A stretch of 39,480 nucleotides of DNA from Betaproteobacteria bacterium (lineage in GTDB: Bacteria > Pseudomonadota > Gammaproteobacteria > Burkholderiales > SG8-41). Position 1 is the first letter of the stretch, and each line of letters begins with the position of its first letter. This document shows, piece by piece, positions 7,490 to 15,491 of the stretch. Location of the stretch: NCBI GenBank assembly GCA_016868035.1, contig VGID01000036.1:1-39480 (forward strand). The letters are read 5' to 3'. The position numbers and the translations under genes were made by a program. Below the pieces are notes generated by a model. It had not been told where the DNA came from. It saw nothing but the letters and a program-made list of their open reading frames with translations, and did not search any database.

Positions 7490-7567
7490 ACCGGTCTGCA
7501 TTGGATACATGCGCCCTGGTTCACGGTGTCGCCGGCCGGCGACAGCGCGCGACGGTCCGTCGCCGGC

Positions 7568-8347
7568 TTATTCTTTGGGCCGGAATTTGAGATTGAGTTC
7601 CCGGAAATCCTTGAACAGCGCCGGATCCGGCGGCAGCGGCAGCGGCTGCGCGCGCAGGATCGCCCGCTCGACCGCGCCGTCCCACGCGGCCACCGCGCTG
7701 CCGCGCTTGAGCTTCACGCCCAGCACCTCGCCCCCGGGCAGCAGCACGACATCGAACTCGACCTCCGGGTTGCCCTGCAGGTTTGGCGGCTCGATGATGA
7801 AGCGCTTGATCTTCTCGGCGATGCGCCGCTTGTATTCGTCGATGACCTTGGCCTGCGCCGCGGCTTGCTGCGCCGCGATCCGCTGCAGCGCTTCCGCCTG
7901 CTCCCGCGCGAATTGCTGCGCTTCCGCCTCCTTCGCCTTCTGCTCCTTCAACGCAGCGAGCCGCGTCTTTTCCTCCTCGCGCTTCTTCTTCTCGGCGAGC
8001 TCCTGGTCTTTCGCCTTGCGCTCCTTCTCCTTTTTCTCCTTGAGCGCGATGTCGGGCTTCACCGCCGGTTTGGGCTCGGCCTTGGGCACGGGTTTCGGTT
8101 CGGCCTTGGGCGCGGGCTTCGGCGGCGCCGGCTGGGGCTTCACTTCCGGCGGCAGGGGCGCCTCCACCTTCGGGGCGGGAAGCGGCGGCAAACTCGCCCA
8201 GAGCTCGGCCACGACGGTGTCGCTCGAGCGCTGCTTCTGCCAGCTCACGCCGAACACCAGCAGCGCGAAGAACATCGCGTGCATCGCCAGCGCGAGCGCG
8301 CCCGAAACGGTCTTTTCGCCACGCGTGGTGTAGCGGTCCGCGGTCAC
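7568..8347 (-). CDS. tolA: Tol-Pal system protein TolA
   Basis: TolA spans the periplasm from an inner-membrane anchor to the Pal/TolB side and couples proton flow through TolQR. The 259-residue protein has one N-terminal transmembrane helix at about 14-34 (VSGALALAMHAMFFALLVFG). A Pro/Lys-rich segment of PKPAPKAEPKP type follows at about 55-95, then a long charged Ala/Lys/Glu helix at about 95-170. The C-terminal TonB-like domain contains GNPEVEFDVVLLPGGEVLGV. The GTG start overlaps the tolR stop (GTGA), which implies translational coupling. Confidence 0.95.
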   Translation of the reverse strand: MTADRYTTRGEKTVSGALALAMHAMFFALLVFGVSWQKQRSSDTVVAELWASLPPLPAPKVEAPLPPEVKPQPAPPKPAPKAEPKPVPKAEPKPAVKPDIALKEKKEKERKAKDQELAEKKKREEEKTRLAALKEQKAKEAEAQQFAREQAEALQRIAAQQAAAQAKVIDEYKRRIAEKIKRFIIEPPNLQGNPEVEFDVVLLPGGEVLGVKLKRGSAVAAWDGAVERAILRAQPLPLPPDPALFKDFRELNLKFRPKE

Positions 8348-8769
8348 GGCGAGCGCGGCTTGGCGAGCAGCCCGACCTTGGCAACCTGGTGCTGCTGCAG
8401 CATGTCCATGACTTCCAGCACCGCCTCGTAGCGCACGTCCTTGTCGGCGGCGATCACCACGGGCTGCGCGGGGTGCTGCTTCTGCTTCTCGCGGATCGCG
8501 GCGAGGAGCTCGTCGCGCGTGACCCTGCGTTCCTCGCCGGTGCGGCTGCGGTCCCGCAGCCAGAGCGTCTGGTCGGTGCGGACCGACACCTCGAGCGGCG
8601 CGATCGGCGGGTCGGCGGTCTTGCCCACCTGCGGCAGCTCGATCTGCCCCGGATTGATCAGCGGCGCCGTGATCATGAAGATGACCAGCAGCACCAGCAT
8701 CACGTCGATATAGGGCACGACGTTGATCTGGTTCATGAGGCGCCGTCCGCTACGCAGCTCGATCAGCAT
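8344..8769 (-). CDS. tolR: Tol-Pal system protein TolR
   Basis: TolR is an ExbD-type inner-membrane protein that with TolQ forms the proton-driven motor energising TolA. The 141-residue protein has a single transmembrane helix with the conserved INVVPYIDVMLVLLVIFMIT, whose aspartate is the proton-carrying residue. A periplasmic domain ends at LEVMDMLQQHQVAKVGLL. The ATG at 8769 has GGAG just upstream, between the repeat array and the start. This makes it the exception among array-preceded genes, which otherwise lack an SD. The tolA start overlaps its stop. Confidence 0.96.
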   Translation of the reverse strand: MLIELRSGRRLMNQINVVPYIDVMLVLLVIFMITAPLINPGQIELPQVGKTADPPIAPLEVSVRTDQTLWLRDRSRTGEERRVTRDELLAAIREKQKQHPAQPVVIAADKDVRYEAVLEVMDMLQQHQVAKVGLLAKPRSP

Positions 8770-8779
8770 GTTTTCAACT

Positions 8780-8889
8780 CCGTAAACGGTAAACGGTAAG
8801 CGGTAAGCGGTCGGTCACGCGCTAGTCAGGCGGCCAGTCATCCTTTCCTTGCTCATCCTCCGCTCACTGCTCACCGCTCACTGCTTACC
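8780..8889. repeat. paired heptad array between tolQ and tolR
   Basis: In transcript orientation, the first arm (8870-8889) reads GGTAAGCAGTGAGCGGTGAG and lies a few bases after the tolQ stop, with further GTGAGCG-type sequence at 8860-8870. The second arm (8780-8814) reads CCGACCGCTTACCGCTTACC then GTTTACC units, and ends 11 bp before the tolR ATG. The vocabulary is the same as in the cpoB-queC and ruvB-ybgC gaps. Confidence 0.85.
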
Positions 8890-8897
8890 ATGTGTTG

Positions 8898-9581
8898 TCA
8901 ATGCGCCTGGCGCTGGAGGATGTTCGAAAACTCCTCCATGAACGAGTCGAAGCGCGTGGCGAGCCGGTTGAGGTCGCCGGCGAAGCGGTTGTAGGCGACC
9001 ACTGCGGGGATCGCCGCGAACAGGCCCATCGCGGTCGCGATCAGCGCTTCCGCAATGCCGGGCGCGACGTGCCCGAGAGTCGCCTGCGCCACGTTCGCCA
9101 GGCCCCGGAACGAGTTCATGATTCCCCATACGGTGCCGAACAGCCCCACGTACGGGCTCACCGAGCCCACCGATGCAAGAAACGACAGGTACGCCTCCAG
9201 CCGGTCCATCTCGCGCTGGTAGGTCGCGCGCATCGCGCGGCGTGTCCCGTCCATGACGTCGCCGACGTCCATGCCGGGCTGCTTGCGCAGCTTCATGAAC
9301 TCGCGGAAGCCGGACTCGAAAATGCGCTCCATCCCGCCCGCGGTATCGCGCGAGGTGACCGCCCGCTGGTAGAGCTCGTTCAGATCCGCCCCGCCCCAGA
9401 AATCCTTCTCGAAACGGTCGGCGAGCCGCGAGGCGCGGTTGAAAGTGAACACTTTGACGAAGATGTAGTACCAGGAGAGCATGGACGCGAGCAGCAGCCC
9501 GAGCATGACGAGCTGCACCAGCACGCTCGCGTTGGCGATGAGGCTTACTACGGACATGTCCTGCGCGACGGTCGGGTTCAC
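8898..9581 (-). CDS. tolQ: Tol-Pal system protein TolQ
   Basis: TolQ is an ExbB/MotA-type inner-membrane channel subunit. The 227-residue protein has three transmembrane helices: about 15-40 (VLVQLVMLGLLLASMLSWYY), about 130-155 (SVGSVSPYVGLFGTVWGIM) and about 165-190 (GIAEALIATAMGLFAAIPAV). The last two carry the family GTVWG and ATAMGL signatures. The GTG start overlaps the ybgC stop (GTGA), so it is probably translationally coupled; an ATG eight codons later is the alternative start. It heads the tolQRA core. Confidence 0.96.
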   Translation of the reverse strand: MNPTVAQDMSVVSLIANASVLVQLVMLGLLLASMLSWYYIFVKVFTFNRASRLADRFEKDFWGGADLNELYQRAVTSRDTAGGMERIFESGFREFMKLRKQPGMDVGDVMDGTRRAMRATYQREMDRLEAYLSFLASVGSVSPYVGLFGTVWGIMNSFRGLANVAQATLGHVAPGIAEALIATAMGLFAAIPAVVAYNRFAGDLNRLATRFDSFMEEFSNILQRQAH

Positions 9582-10006
9582 GTGTGGTTTCCTATTTTTT
9601 CCATCACGGCCTTCGGTATTCTAACGGGCCTGAATGACGCCGTGTTGACGCAAGCGATCCTCATGCGCGCCGTCACGAGCTCCTCGCCGCGGCGCAGGGC
9701 GCGCTGCGCGAGCATGATCACGCTTGCCCCGATCTCGAGCGGCTCCACGGTCAACTCCAGCACGTCGTCGAAACGCGCCGGCTGCAGGTACTCGACCGAG
9801 AGCGAGCGCACCACGAACGCGACCTTGTGCTCCGCCGCCAGCGCCGCCTGCTCGAAGCCCCGCGCCCGCAGCCATTCCGTGCGCGCGCGCTCGAGAAAGC
9901 GCAGGTAATTCGCGTAGTAGACGACCCCTCCGCTGTCCGTGTCCTCGTAATACACCCGTATCGGCCACGTGAACGCCGCCGCGCCGGGATTCCTGGCGGC
10001 AGTCAT
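9578..10006 (-). CDS. ybgC: YbgC-type acyl-CoA thioesterase
   Basis: YbgC is a hotdog-fold thioesterase acting on short acyl-CoA substrates and is found at the head of tol-pal operons. The 142-residue protein contains the 4-hydroxybenzoyl-CoA thioesterase signature YYEDTDSGGVVYYANYLRFL, with the catalytic aspartate in YEDTD, then RARTEWLRARG. Length is normal. No SD is visible before the ATG; the leader is CCGCCGCTGCTTCGC. The start lies just after the pyrimidine-rich arm of a paired array. TolQ overlaps its stop. Confidence 0.93.
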   Translation of the reverse strand: MTAARNPGAAAFTWPIRVYYEDTDSGGVVYYANYLRFLERARTEWLRARGFEQAALAAEHKVAFVVRSLSVEYLQPARFDDVLELTVEPLEIGASVIMLAQRALRRGEELVTARMRIACVNTASFRPVRIPKAVMEKIGNHT

Positions 10007-10022
10007 GCGAAGCAGCGGCGGC

Positions 10023-10117
10023 AGGGTAAAGGGTAAGCGGCAAGCGGTAAGCGGCTAAAAAACTTTAGGGCCGCGAAATCGAAAGCCCGCTCACCGCTCA
10101 CTGCTCACCGCTCACTG
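10023..10117. repeat. paired heptad array between ruvB and ybgC, overlapping the ruvB end
   Basis: In transcript orientation, the first arm (10088-10117) is AGTCAGTGAGCGGTGAGCAG and onward. It is translated as the last residues of RuvB (VSGEQ) and provides the TGA. The second arm (10023-10056) reads AGCCGCTTACCGCTTGCCGC then TTACCC units, just before the ybgC start. GTGAGCGG and CCGCTTAC pair along their length with one G-U. Confidence 0.87.
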
Positions 10118-11156
10118 ACTTGTTGTCCCACAAATCGCTGCTGCCGAGCCGCGCGGGCTGCGCGAGCCCGAAGTGGCGAAAGGCCGTCACGGTCGCCATG
10201 CGCCCGCGGGGAGTGCGCTGCAGATAGCCCTGCTGGATGAGATAGGGCTCGAGCACGTCCTCGATGGTATCGCGCTCTTCCCCGATCGCGGCGGCGAGGT
10301 TGTCCACGCCCACGGGCCCGCCCGCGAACTTCTCGATCACCGCGAGGAGCAGCTTGCGATCCATCACGTCGAGGCCCACCGGATCGACGTCGAGCATCTT
10401 CAGCGCGGAATCCGCCACCTCGCGCGTGACCCGCCCCCCTGCCCTGACCTGCGCGTAGTCGCGCACGCGCCGCAACAGGCGGTTGGCGATGCGCGGCGTG
10501 CCCCGCGAGCGTCCGGCGATCTCTTGCGCCCCCTCCGCGTTCACTTCCACTTCGAGCAGCCGCGCCGAGCGTTGCACGATGCGCTGGAGCTCCTCGGCCG
10601 AGTAGAACTCAAGGCGCGCGACGATGCCGAAGCGGTCGCGCAGCGGGTTGGTCAGCATGCCGGCGCGCGTGGTGGCGCCGACGAGCGTGAACGGCGGCAG
10701 GTCGAGCTTGACCGAGCGCGCCGCCGGCCCTTCGCCGATCATGATGTCGATCTGGAAGTCCTCGAGCGCCGGGTAGAGGATTTCCTCGACCACGGCGGAC
10801 AGCCGGTGCACCTCGTCGATGAAGAGCACATCGTTCGGCTCGAGATTGGTGAGGATCGCGGCGAGGTCGCCCGGGCGCTCGAGCACCGGGCCCGAAGTGT
10901 GGCGCAGGCTCACGCCGAGCTCGCGGGCGATGATATGGGCGAGCGTCGTCTTCCCCAGACCCGGCGGGCCGAACAGCAGCACGTGATCGAGCGCTTCCCC
11001 GCGCTTGCGCGCCGCTTCGATGAAAATCGAGAACTGGCCGCGGAGCTTCTCCTGGCCGATGTATTCCTCGAGCAGCTTCGGCCGCAGCGAGCGCTCGAAG
11101 GCCTCTTCCTGGGGAGTCGCCGGCGCAGCGGAGATCAGGCGGTCGGTTTCGATCAT
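10098..11156 (-). CDS. ruvB: Holliday junction branch-migration ATPase RuvB
   Basis: RuvB is the hexameric AAA+ motor that drives branch migration with RuvA. The 352-residue protein shows Walker A GPPGLGKT at 63-70, Walker B DEVH at 114-117, sensor sequence [18 protein letters not shown], the arginine-finger region, and the C-terminal winged helix ([13 protein letters not shown]). The extreme C-terminus, SVSGEQ, is encoded by a repeat array. The start lacks a Shine-Dalgarno: the leader before ATG is CAATCCTTTCAG, the pyrimidine arm of another array. It is separated from ruvA by 247 bp, unusually wide for ruvA-ruvB. Confidence 0.97.
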   Translation of the reverse strand: MIETDRLISAAPATPQEEAFERSLRPKLLEEYIGQEKLRGQFSIFIEAARKRGEALDHVLLFGPPGLGKTTLAHIIARELGVSLRHTSGPVLERPGDLAAILTNLEPNDVLFIDEVHRLSAVVEEILYPALEDFQIDIMIGEGPAARSVKLDLPPFTLVGATTRAGMLTNPLRDRFGIVARLEFYSAEELQRIVQRSARLLEVEVNAEGAQEIAGRSRGTPRIANRLLRRVRDYAQVRAGGRVTREVADSALKMLDVDPVGLDVMDRKLLLAVIEKFAGGPVGVDNLAAAIGEERDTIEDVLEPYLIQQGYLQRTPRGRMATVTAFRHFGLAQPARLGSSDLWDNKSVSGEQ

Positions 11157-11162
11157 CTGAAA

Positions 11163-11407
11163 GGATTGAGGACTGAGGATCGAGGATTGAGGGAACGTCG
11201 CCGCGCGCCACGCATTTCGCCGCCCTCGTCAATTCCAGCCAGCGCCGGGCATGCGCGCTCGGCGTTCAATGTCGGAGGCCTTCCGCAGGCCGTACCAGCG
11301 TTTCCGGCTGCATCCACGTCACCAACTGCTCGCAAAGCACGATCCAGTCAGACGTTTGTGGAACCCACCTCAACCCACAATCCTCGATCCTCAATCCTCA
11401 ATCCTAA
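11163..11407. repeat. paired heptad array between ruvA and ruvB (GAGGATT)
   Basis: In transcript orientation, the arm at 11368-11407 reads TAGGATTGAGGATTGAGGAT and onward, sharing the TAG stop of ruvA. The arm at 11163-11195 reads CCCTCAATCCTCGATCCTCA and onward, ending seven bases before the ruvB ATG. The arms are complementary heptad for heptad. They flank about 172 bp (11196-11367) in which I find no gene or further repeat. Confidence 0.88.
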
Positions 11408-11985
11408 GTCTTGGAAAGAAGCTTGAGCGCCTGCCGGATTCCGTCGGCAACGGTTGCGCCGGCGGGCAGCTGCTTCACAGCCCACGCCGCCTCGCGGTCA
11501 TTATAGCCCAGCGCCAACAGCGCATTCGTGATGTCGCCGGCCTCTCCATCGGCGCGCGCCGCCGCGGGAGCGGCGAGCACGCCAAGCTCGAGCTTGTCGC
11601 GCAGCTCGAGCAGAAGTCGCTCCGCCGTCTTCCGGCCGATGCCGGGAACCTTGATGAGCCGGTCGGCGTCCTGCGTCGTCACCGCCTCGCGCAGGTCGGC
11701 GACCGAGAGCCCCGAGAGCACCGCGAGCGCGGTGCGCGCGCCCACCCCGGAAATCCGGAGCAGCTGCCGGAACGCCTGGCGCTCCGGCTCCGTCGCGAAT
11801 CCGTAGAGGTGCTGCGCGTCCTCGCGCACCACGAGGTGGGTGAGCAGGATGACTTCCGCGCCGGTCGCGGGCAGCTGATAGAACGTGCTCATCGGCACGT
11901 CCACCTCGTAGCCCACGCCGCGCACATCCACCAGGATCTGCGGCGGGTGCTTGGCGACGAGCGTGCCGCTGATGCGCCCGATCAT
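11404..11985 (-). CDS. ruvA: Holliday junction-binding protein RuvA
   Basis: RuvA binds the four-way junction as a tetramer and loads RuvB. The 193-residue protein has the OB-fold domain I ([20 protein letters not shown]), two helix-hairpin-helix motifs ([19 protein letters not shown] and [19 protein letters not shown]), an acidic/alanine linker, and a C-terminal domain III ([19 protein letters not shown]) that contacts RuvB. No SD precedes the ATG; the leader is an array of CGTCAC units. The stop TAG is the first part of the GAGGATT array. Confidence 0.97.
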   Translation of the reverse strand: MIGRISGTLVAKHPPQILVDVRGVGYEVDVPMSTFYQLPATGAEVILLTHLVVREDAQHLYGFATEPERQAFRQLLRISGVGARTALAVLSGLSVADLREAVTTQDADRLIKVPGIGRKTAERLLLELRDKLELGVLAAPAAARADGEAGDITNALLALGYNDREAAWAVKQLPAGATVADGIRQALKLLSKT

Positions 11986-11993
11986 GTTCGAAA

Positions 11994-12028
11994 GGCGTGA
12001 CGAGTGACGGGTGACGACTGACGGGTCG
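11994..12028. repeat. single heptad array before ruvA (GTGACGG / CCGTCAC)
   Basis: The plus strand shows GTGACGA, GTGACGG, GTGACGA, CTGACGG in tandem. Read with the transcript this is a pyrimidine-richer CGTCAC array ending eight bases before the ruvA ATG. No matching arm is seen after the ruvC stop, so this gap has only the start-proximal arm. The rest of the ruvC-ruvA gap (12029-12124) shows no gene. Confidence 0.75.
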
Positions 12029-12124
12029 CCGCCGCTTGGCGGCGTGCAAGTGTGCTCGTGTATCGCAACTCTACGAATACGCAGATTCCGCGCCCGCCTC
12101 CCCGCACCCCGTTTGTTCCCGGTT

Positions 12125-12646
12125 TCATCTGACGAGCCGTCCCCTCTTCATGCGGAAACCCGCGGTGGCAAGGCGCCCGAGCCCCTGCCCGCCGTGCGCG
12201 TGGCAGACCGCGCACGCGAGCGCGTCGGCGGCATCCGCGCTCGGGTGGCCCCCGAGCTTCAGGAGACGCCGCACCATCTCCTGCACCTGTTCCTTGCGGG
12301 CGTGTCCGTTGCCCACAACAGCCTGCTTCACCTGCAGCGCAGTGTACTCGGCAACCGGCAGGGCGTGCATCACCGCCGCGCAGATCGCGGTGCCGCGCGC
12401 CTGCCCGAGGAGGAGCGTCGTCTGCGGGTTGGCGTTGACGAAAACTTTTTCAAGAGCGACCTCGCCCGGCCCGTAAGCGGCGATCACCTCGTTCAGGCCG
12501 TCCAAGATGCTCTTGAGGCGCTGCGCGAGCCCGCCGTCCGGCGTGCGGATGCGCCCGCTCGTCACGTAGGAAAGGGTGGCTCCGCTCTTGTCAAGGACAC
12601 CGTATCCGGTGACGACGAGGCCCGGATCGATTCCGAGGATGCGCAC
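12125..12646 (-). CDS. ruvC: Holliday junction resolvase RuvC
   Basis: RuvC is the Mg-dependent endonuclease that resolves Holliday junctions. With a GTG start at 12646 the protein has 173 residues, and the catalytic acids fall at D7 (MRILGIDPG), E66 (VALEKVF), D138 and D141 ([11 protein letters not shown]). These are the numbering and length known for the E. coli enzyme. The frame stays open upstream to a GTG at 12775. That extension would translate the GAGGATT-type array (as [12 protein letters not shown]) and has no family counterpart, so I reject it. No Shine-Dalgarno precedes the chosen GTG; the leader is CTCTTCATCCCCGCAA. Confidence 0.93.
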   Translation of the reverse strand: MRILGIDPGLVVTGYGVLDKSGATLSYVTSGRIRTPDGGLAQRLKSILDGLNEVIAAYGPGEVALEKVFVNANPQTTLLLGQARGTAICAAVMHALPVAEYTALQVKQAVVGNGHARKEQVQEMVRRLLKLGGHPSADAADALACAVCHAHGGQGLGRLATAGFRMKRGRLVR

Positions 12647-12655
12647 TTGCGGGGA

Positions 12656-12813
12656 TGAAGAGGATCGAGGATTGAGGATTGAGGATTGAGGTTCGGGAGC
12701 TGGGGATCGGGGCGCATCCTTCGCACGCCCCTTGCGGAACACGGCGACGCAAAACCGGGATGATTTGCGCGCCACCTCCTACCTCGCGATCCCCATTCCT
12801 CGATCCTCAATGC
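12656..12813. repeat. paired heptad array between yebC and ruvC (GAGGATT)
   Basis: In transcript orientation, the first arm (about 12783-12813) reads GCATTGAGGATCGAGGAATG and onward, 14 nt after the yebC stop. The second arm (12656-12700) reads GAACCTCAATCCTCAATCCT and onward, ending some ten bases before the ruvC GTG. The vocabulary matches the ruvA-ruvB gap. About 80 bp between the arms holds no recognisable gene. Confidence 0.85.
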
Positions 12814-12826
12814 TGACCTCGGTGCG

Positions 12827-13555
12827 TCATGCCGCCTCCAGCACCGCCGTAGTATAGACCTCCTGCACGTCGTCGATCGCTTCCAGCGCGTCGAGCAGGC
12901 GCTGCATGCGCGCGCTGTCCTCGCCCGCCATCACGTTCTCCGCAGTCGGCTTGAACGTGATCTCCGCCAGTTCCGCCTTGAGGCCGGCCTTCTCCAGCGC
13001 CGTCCTCACCGCGACGAAGCTGGCGGGCGCGGTGATCACCTCGATGCTGCCATCGTCGTTGGTGACCACGTCCTCGGCTCCGGCTTCGATCGCCGCGTCC
13101 ATGAGCTTCGCCTCGTTGGTGCCGGGCGCGTACACGAGCTGCCCGCAGTGCTTGAACAGGAAGGCAACCGAGCCTGCGCCGCCGAGGTTGCCCCCGTTCT
13201 TCGTGAAGGCATGGCGCACGTCGGCCACCGTACGCGTCTTGTTGTCGGTCATGCAGTCCACGATGACCGCGGCGCCGCCGATGCCGTAGCCCTCGTAGCG
13301 CACTTCCTCGTAGTTGACCCCTTCGAGCCCGCCGGTGCCGCGCTTGATCGCGCGCTCGACGTTCTCCTTGGGCATGTTGTTGTCGTAGGCCTTGTCCACG
13401 GCGAGCCGCAATCTCGGATTGGTCGCGGGGTCGCCGCCGCCAAGGCGCGCGGAGACGGTGATCTCCTTGATCAGGCGAGTGAAGATCTTGCCGCGTTTCG
13501 CATCCTGCCGGTTCTTGCGGTGCTGGATGTTCGCCCACTTGCTGTGCCCTGCCAT
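12827..13555 (-). CDS. yebC: YebC/PmpR-family protein
   Basis: The 242-residue protein begins [20 protein letters not shown], the family N-terminus, followed by GRGxxA-like [20 protein letters not shown] and GPGGVA-like [19 protein letters not shown]. Known: YebC proteins were annotated as transcriptional regulators and more recently linked to translation of difficult proline stretches. It heads the minus-strand block with ruvCAB, a widespread gene order in Gram-negative bacteria. AGGGGCAGG serves as SD. The herA-like gene is divergent, with an AT-rich 75-bp spacer (around 13590-13620) that probably holds both promoters. Confidence 0.96.
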   Translation of the reverse strand: MAGHSKWANIQHRKNRQDAKRGKIFTRLIKEITVSARLGGGDPATNPRLRLAVDKAYDNNMPKENVERAIKRGTGGLEGVNYEEVRYEGYGIGGAAVIVDCMTDNKTRTVADVRHAFTKNGGNLGGAGSVAFLFKHCGQLVYAPGTNEAKLMDAAIEAGAEDVVTNDDGSIEVITAPASFVAVRTALEKAGLKAELAEITFKPTAENVMAGEDSARMQRLLDALEAIDDVQEVYTTAVLEAA

Positions 13556-13630
13556 GTTCCTGCCCCTGCCGACTGCAAACTGCGCGACTAAGTGGTTAAA
13601 ATAACGCGAATTTTATCACGCGGAGGCGCC

Positions 13631-15091
13631 ATGGCTGAACCGCTGCTCGTCGCGAAATCGAAGATCGCGCTCTCCCTGCTGCCGGGGTTCGCGAACCGCC
13701 ATGGCCTCATCGCCGGGGCGACCGGGACCGGCAAGACCGTCACCCTGCAGCGGCTGGCGGAGGGCTTCAGCCGCATCGGCGTGCCGGTGTTCATGGCCGA
13801 CGTGAAGGGTGATCTCGCGGGGCTTTCGCAGGCGGGCGAACTCAAGGGGCGCGTGAAGGAGCGCATCGAGCAGCTGCGGATCAAGGACTTCGCGTGCGAG
13901 GCCTGCCCGGTGGTGTTCTGGGACGCCTACGGCGCGCAGGGGCACCCGGTGCGCACCGCCGTCTCCGAGATGGGGCCGCTGCTGCTTTCCCGCATGCTGG
14001 GGCTCAACGAAACGCAGGCAGGCGTGCTCACGCTCACCTTCAAGATCGCCGACGACAACGGGCTGCTGCTGCTCGATCTCAAGGACCTGCGCGCGATGCT
14101 CCAGCACGTGGGCGACAGCGCGAAGCAGTTCACCACGCAGTACGGCAACATCTCGTCCGCCTCGATCGGCGCGATCCAGCGCGGGCTGCTCACGCTCGAG
14201 AGCCAGGGCGGCGACAGGTTCTTCGCCGAGCCGGAGCTCAACATCGCCGATCTCATGCAGACCGACGCGAAGGGGCGCGGCGTAGTCAACATCCTCGCCG
14301 CCGACAAGCTCATGAGCGCGCCCAAGCTCTACTCCACGCTGCTGCTGTGGCTGCTCGCGGAACTCTTCGAGAAGCTGCCGGAAGTCGGCGATCCCCCGAA
14401 GCCCAAGCTCGTCTTCTTCTTCGACGAGGCGCATCTCCTCTTCAGCGACGCGCCCGCGGCGCTGCTCGAGAAGATCGAGCAGGTGGTGCGGTTGATCCGC
14501 TCGAAAGGAGTCGGGGTCTATTTCGTCACGCAGAACCCGCTCGACATCCCCGACACCGTGCTCGGGCAGCTCGGCAACCGCGTGCAGCACGCGCTGCGCG
14601 CCTTCACGCCGCGCGACCAGAAGGCGGTCAAGTCCGCGGCGAGCACGCTGCGCGCGAACCCGAAGCTCGACGTCGAGAGCGCGATCACCGAGCTCGGAGT
14701 GGGCGAGGCGCTGGTCTCGCTGCTCGACGAGAAGGGCCGCCCCACCGTCGTCGAGCGCGCCTTCGTCGTGCCCCCCGGCACGCGCATCGGGCCGATCACC
14801 GCGCAGGAGCGCGAGAGCCTGATGAAGTCGTCCATGCTCGCGGGCGTCTACGACAAGGTCGTGGACCGCGAGTCGGCGTACGAGATGCTCGCGAAGAAAG
14901 CCGCCGCCCCTGCCGAGCAGGCCGGCGCCCTGGGCGGGCTGCTCGGTGGCGCGAAGGGCGGCGGGCGCCAGCGCGAGGGGCTCGTCGAAGCCTTGACGAA
15001 GAGCGCCGCGCGCGCGGTGGGATCGTCGATCGGCCGTCAAATCGTCCGCGGAGTACTTGGAAGCATCTTCGGCGGCGGACGGAAGCGATAA
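13631..15091 (+). CDS. HerA/YjgR-type ATPase (DUF853 family)
   Basis: The 486-residue protein is a FtsK/HerA-superfamily P-loop ATPase of the YjgR type; its cellular role is not settled. Walker A is GATGTGKT at 29-36, and Walker B is [13 protein letters not shown] in the middle. The arginine/sensor region is [20 protein letters not shown], and [12 protein letters not shown] follows. The tail, [16 protein letters not shown] and [12 protein letters not shown], is glycine-rich and basic. I start at 13631, not at the upstream in-frame codon, because GGAG precedes the ATG. A diverged copy of the last 48 bp, stop included, lies at 15283-15330. Confidence 0.9.
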   Translation: MAEPLLVAKSKIALSLLPGFANRHGLIAGATGTGKTVTLQRLAEGFSRIGVPVFMADVKGDLAGLSQAGELKGRVKERIEQLRIKDFACEACPVVFWDAYGAQGHPVRTAVSEMGPLLLSRMLGLNETQAGVLTLTFKIADDNGLLLLDLKDLRAMLQHVGDSAKQFTTQYGNISSASIGAIQRGLLTLESQGGDRFFAEPELNIADLMQTDAKGRGVVNILAADKLMSAPKLYSTLLLWLLAELFEKLPEVGDPPKPKLVFFFDEAHLLFSDAPAALLEKIEQVVRLIRSKGVGVYFVTQNPLDIPDTVLGQLGNRVQHALRAFTPRDQKAVKSAASTLRANPKLDVESAITELGVGEALVSLLDEKGRPTVVERAFVVPPGTRIGPITAQERESLMKSSMLAGVYDKVVDRESAYEMLAKKAAAPAEQAGALGGLLGGAKGGGRQREGLVEALTKSAARAVGSSIGRQIVRGVLGSIFGGGRKR

Positions 15092-15096
15092 CCGGC

Positions 15097-15162
15097 TCAC
15101 TCCACGGTCACCCGGACGATTTTCTCCGTCTCCGCGGTCGCATCCCCGCGCGCGGTGCGCAC
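15097..15162 (-). pseudogene. possible C-terminal remnant of an unknown gene
   Basis: On the minus strand a frame ends ATAETEKIVRVTVE then TGA at 15097-15099. The alternating hydrophobic/charged tail looks protein-like, but the frame runs upstream into a repeat array after about 22 codons and has no start. It may be a relic whose body was deleted when the array formed. This is weak evidence; it could be chance. Confidence 0.2.
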
Positions 15163-15247
15163 GTTCCGAGTTCAAAGTTCCGCGTTCGAGTCTGTGGCAA
15201 TCCCGATATCATGAACCCTGAACCCGGAACACCGAACGCAGAACCCA
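15163..15247. repeat. paired heptad array (GTTCCGA / GAACCCG)
   Basis: Left arm 15163-15190: GTTCCGA, GTTCAAA, GTTCCGC, GTTCGAG. Right arm 15213-15247: GAACCCT, GAACCCG, GAACACC, GAACGCA, GAACCC. Both have a strict 7-bp step and are complementary in class. The 22 bp between them is unrelated sequence. It lies between the herA-like gene and its duplicated tail. Confidence 0.8.
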
Positions 15248-15282
15248 AACGGGGCCCCTGCTCCGCGCTCCGACGTCCTACA

Positions 15283-15330
15283 GTCCGCGGGATGTTGAGC
15301 AGCATCTTCGGTGGCGGCAAGCGGCGGTAA
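15283..15330 (+). pseudogene. diverged second copy of the 3' end of the herA-like gene
   Basis: The 48 bp encode VRGMLSSIFGGGKRR and a TAA, against [15 protein letters not shown] and TAA at the true gene end (15044-15091). Protein similarity is kept while the DNA has drifted, with several conservative changes. This suggests the tail of an old tandem paralogue whose body was lost, more than a recent copy of the DNA. Confidence 0.6.
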
Positions 15331-15344
15331 GCCGCGGCGTTGAA

Positions 15345-15491
15345 GCGAGAGACGCCGGGCGATAGACGATAGACGGAGCAGACCGAGAGACGCTTGGCGA
15401 TAAACGAAAGACGGAAGACTTACTAAGACCGATTCCCTCCTCCCGTCTCTCGTCTCTCGTCTCTCGTCTCTCCTCTCTGCTCTCTCCTCTC
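15345..15491. repeat. paired heptad array after a Bug gene (GAGAGAC / GTCTCTC)
   Basis: In minus orientation the first arm (15434-15491) starts in the Bug stop codon (GAGCAGTGAGAGG) and continues with GAGAGAC units. The distal arm (15345-15415) carries CGTCTCTCG and CGTCTATCG units. The last kilobase-scale gap (15092-15489) therefore contains two arrays and the herA tail copy, and no intact gene. Confidence 0.85.

Noticed and set aside
11163-11407. Repeat arrays taken as CRISPR
   Set aside because: Units are 7-15 bp, degenerate and without spacers; no cas genes in the window.
12125-12775. Longer RuvC (216 residues)
   Set aside because: The extra N-terminus translates a repeat array, and catalytic residue spacing fits the 173-residue form.
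13616-15175. 519-residue open frame opposite the herA-like gene
   Set aside because: It is the antisense of a well-supported gene in GC-rich DNA; composition is His/Arg/Glu-rich with no motif.
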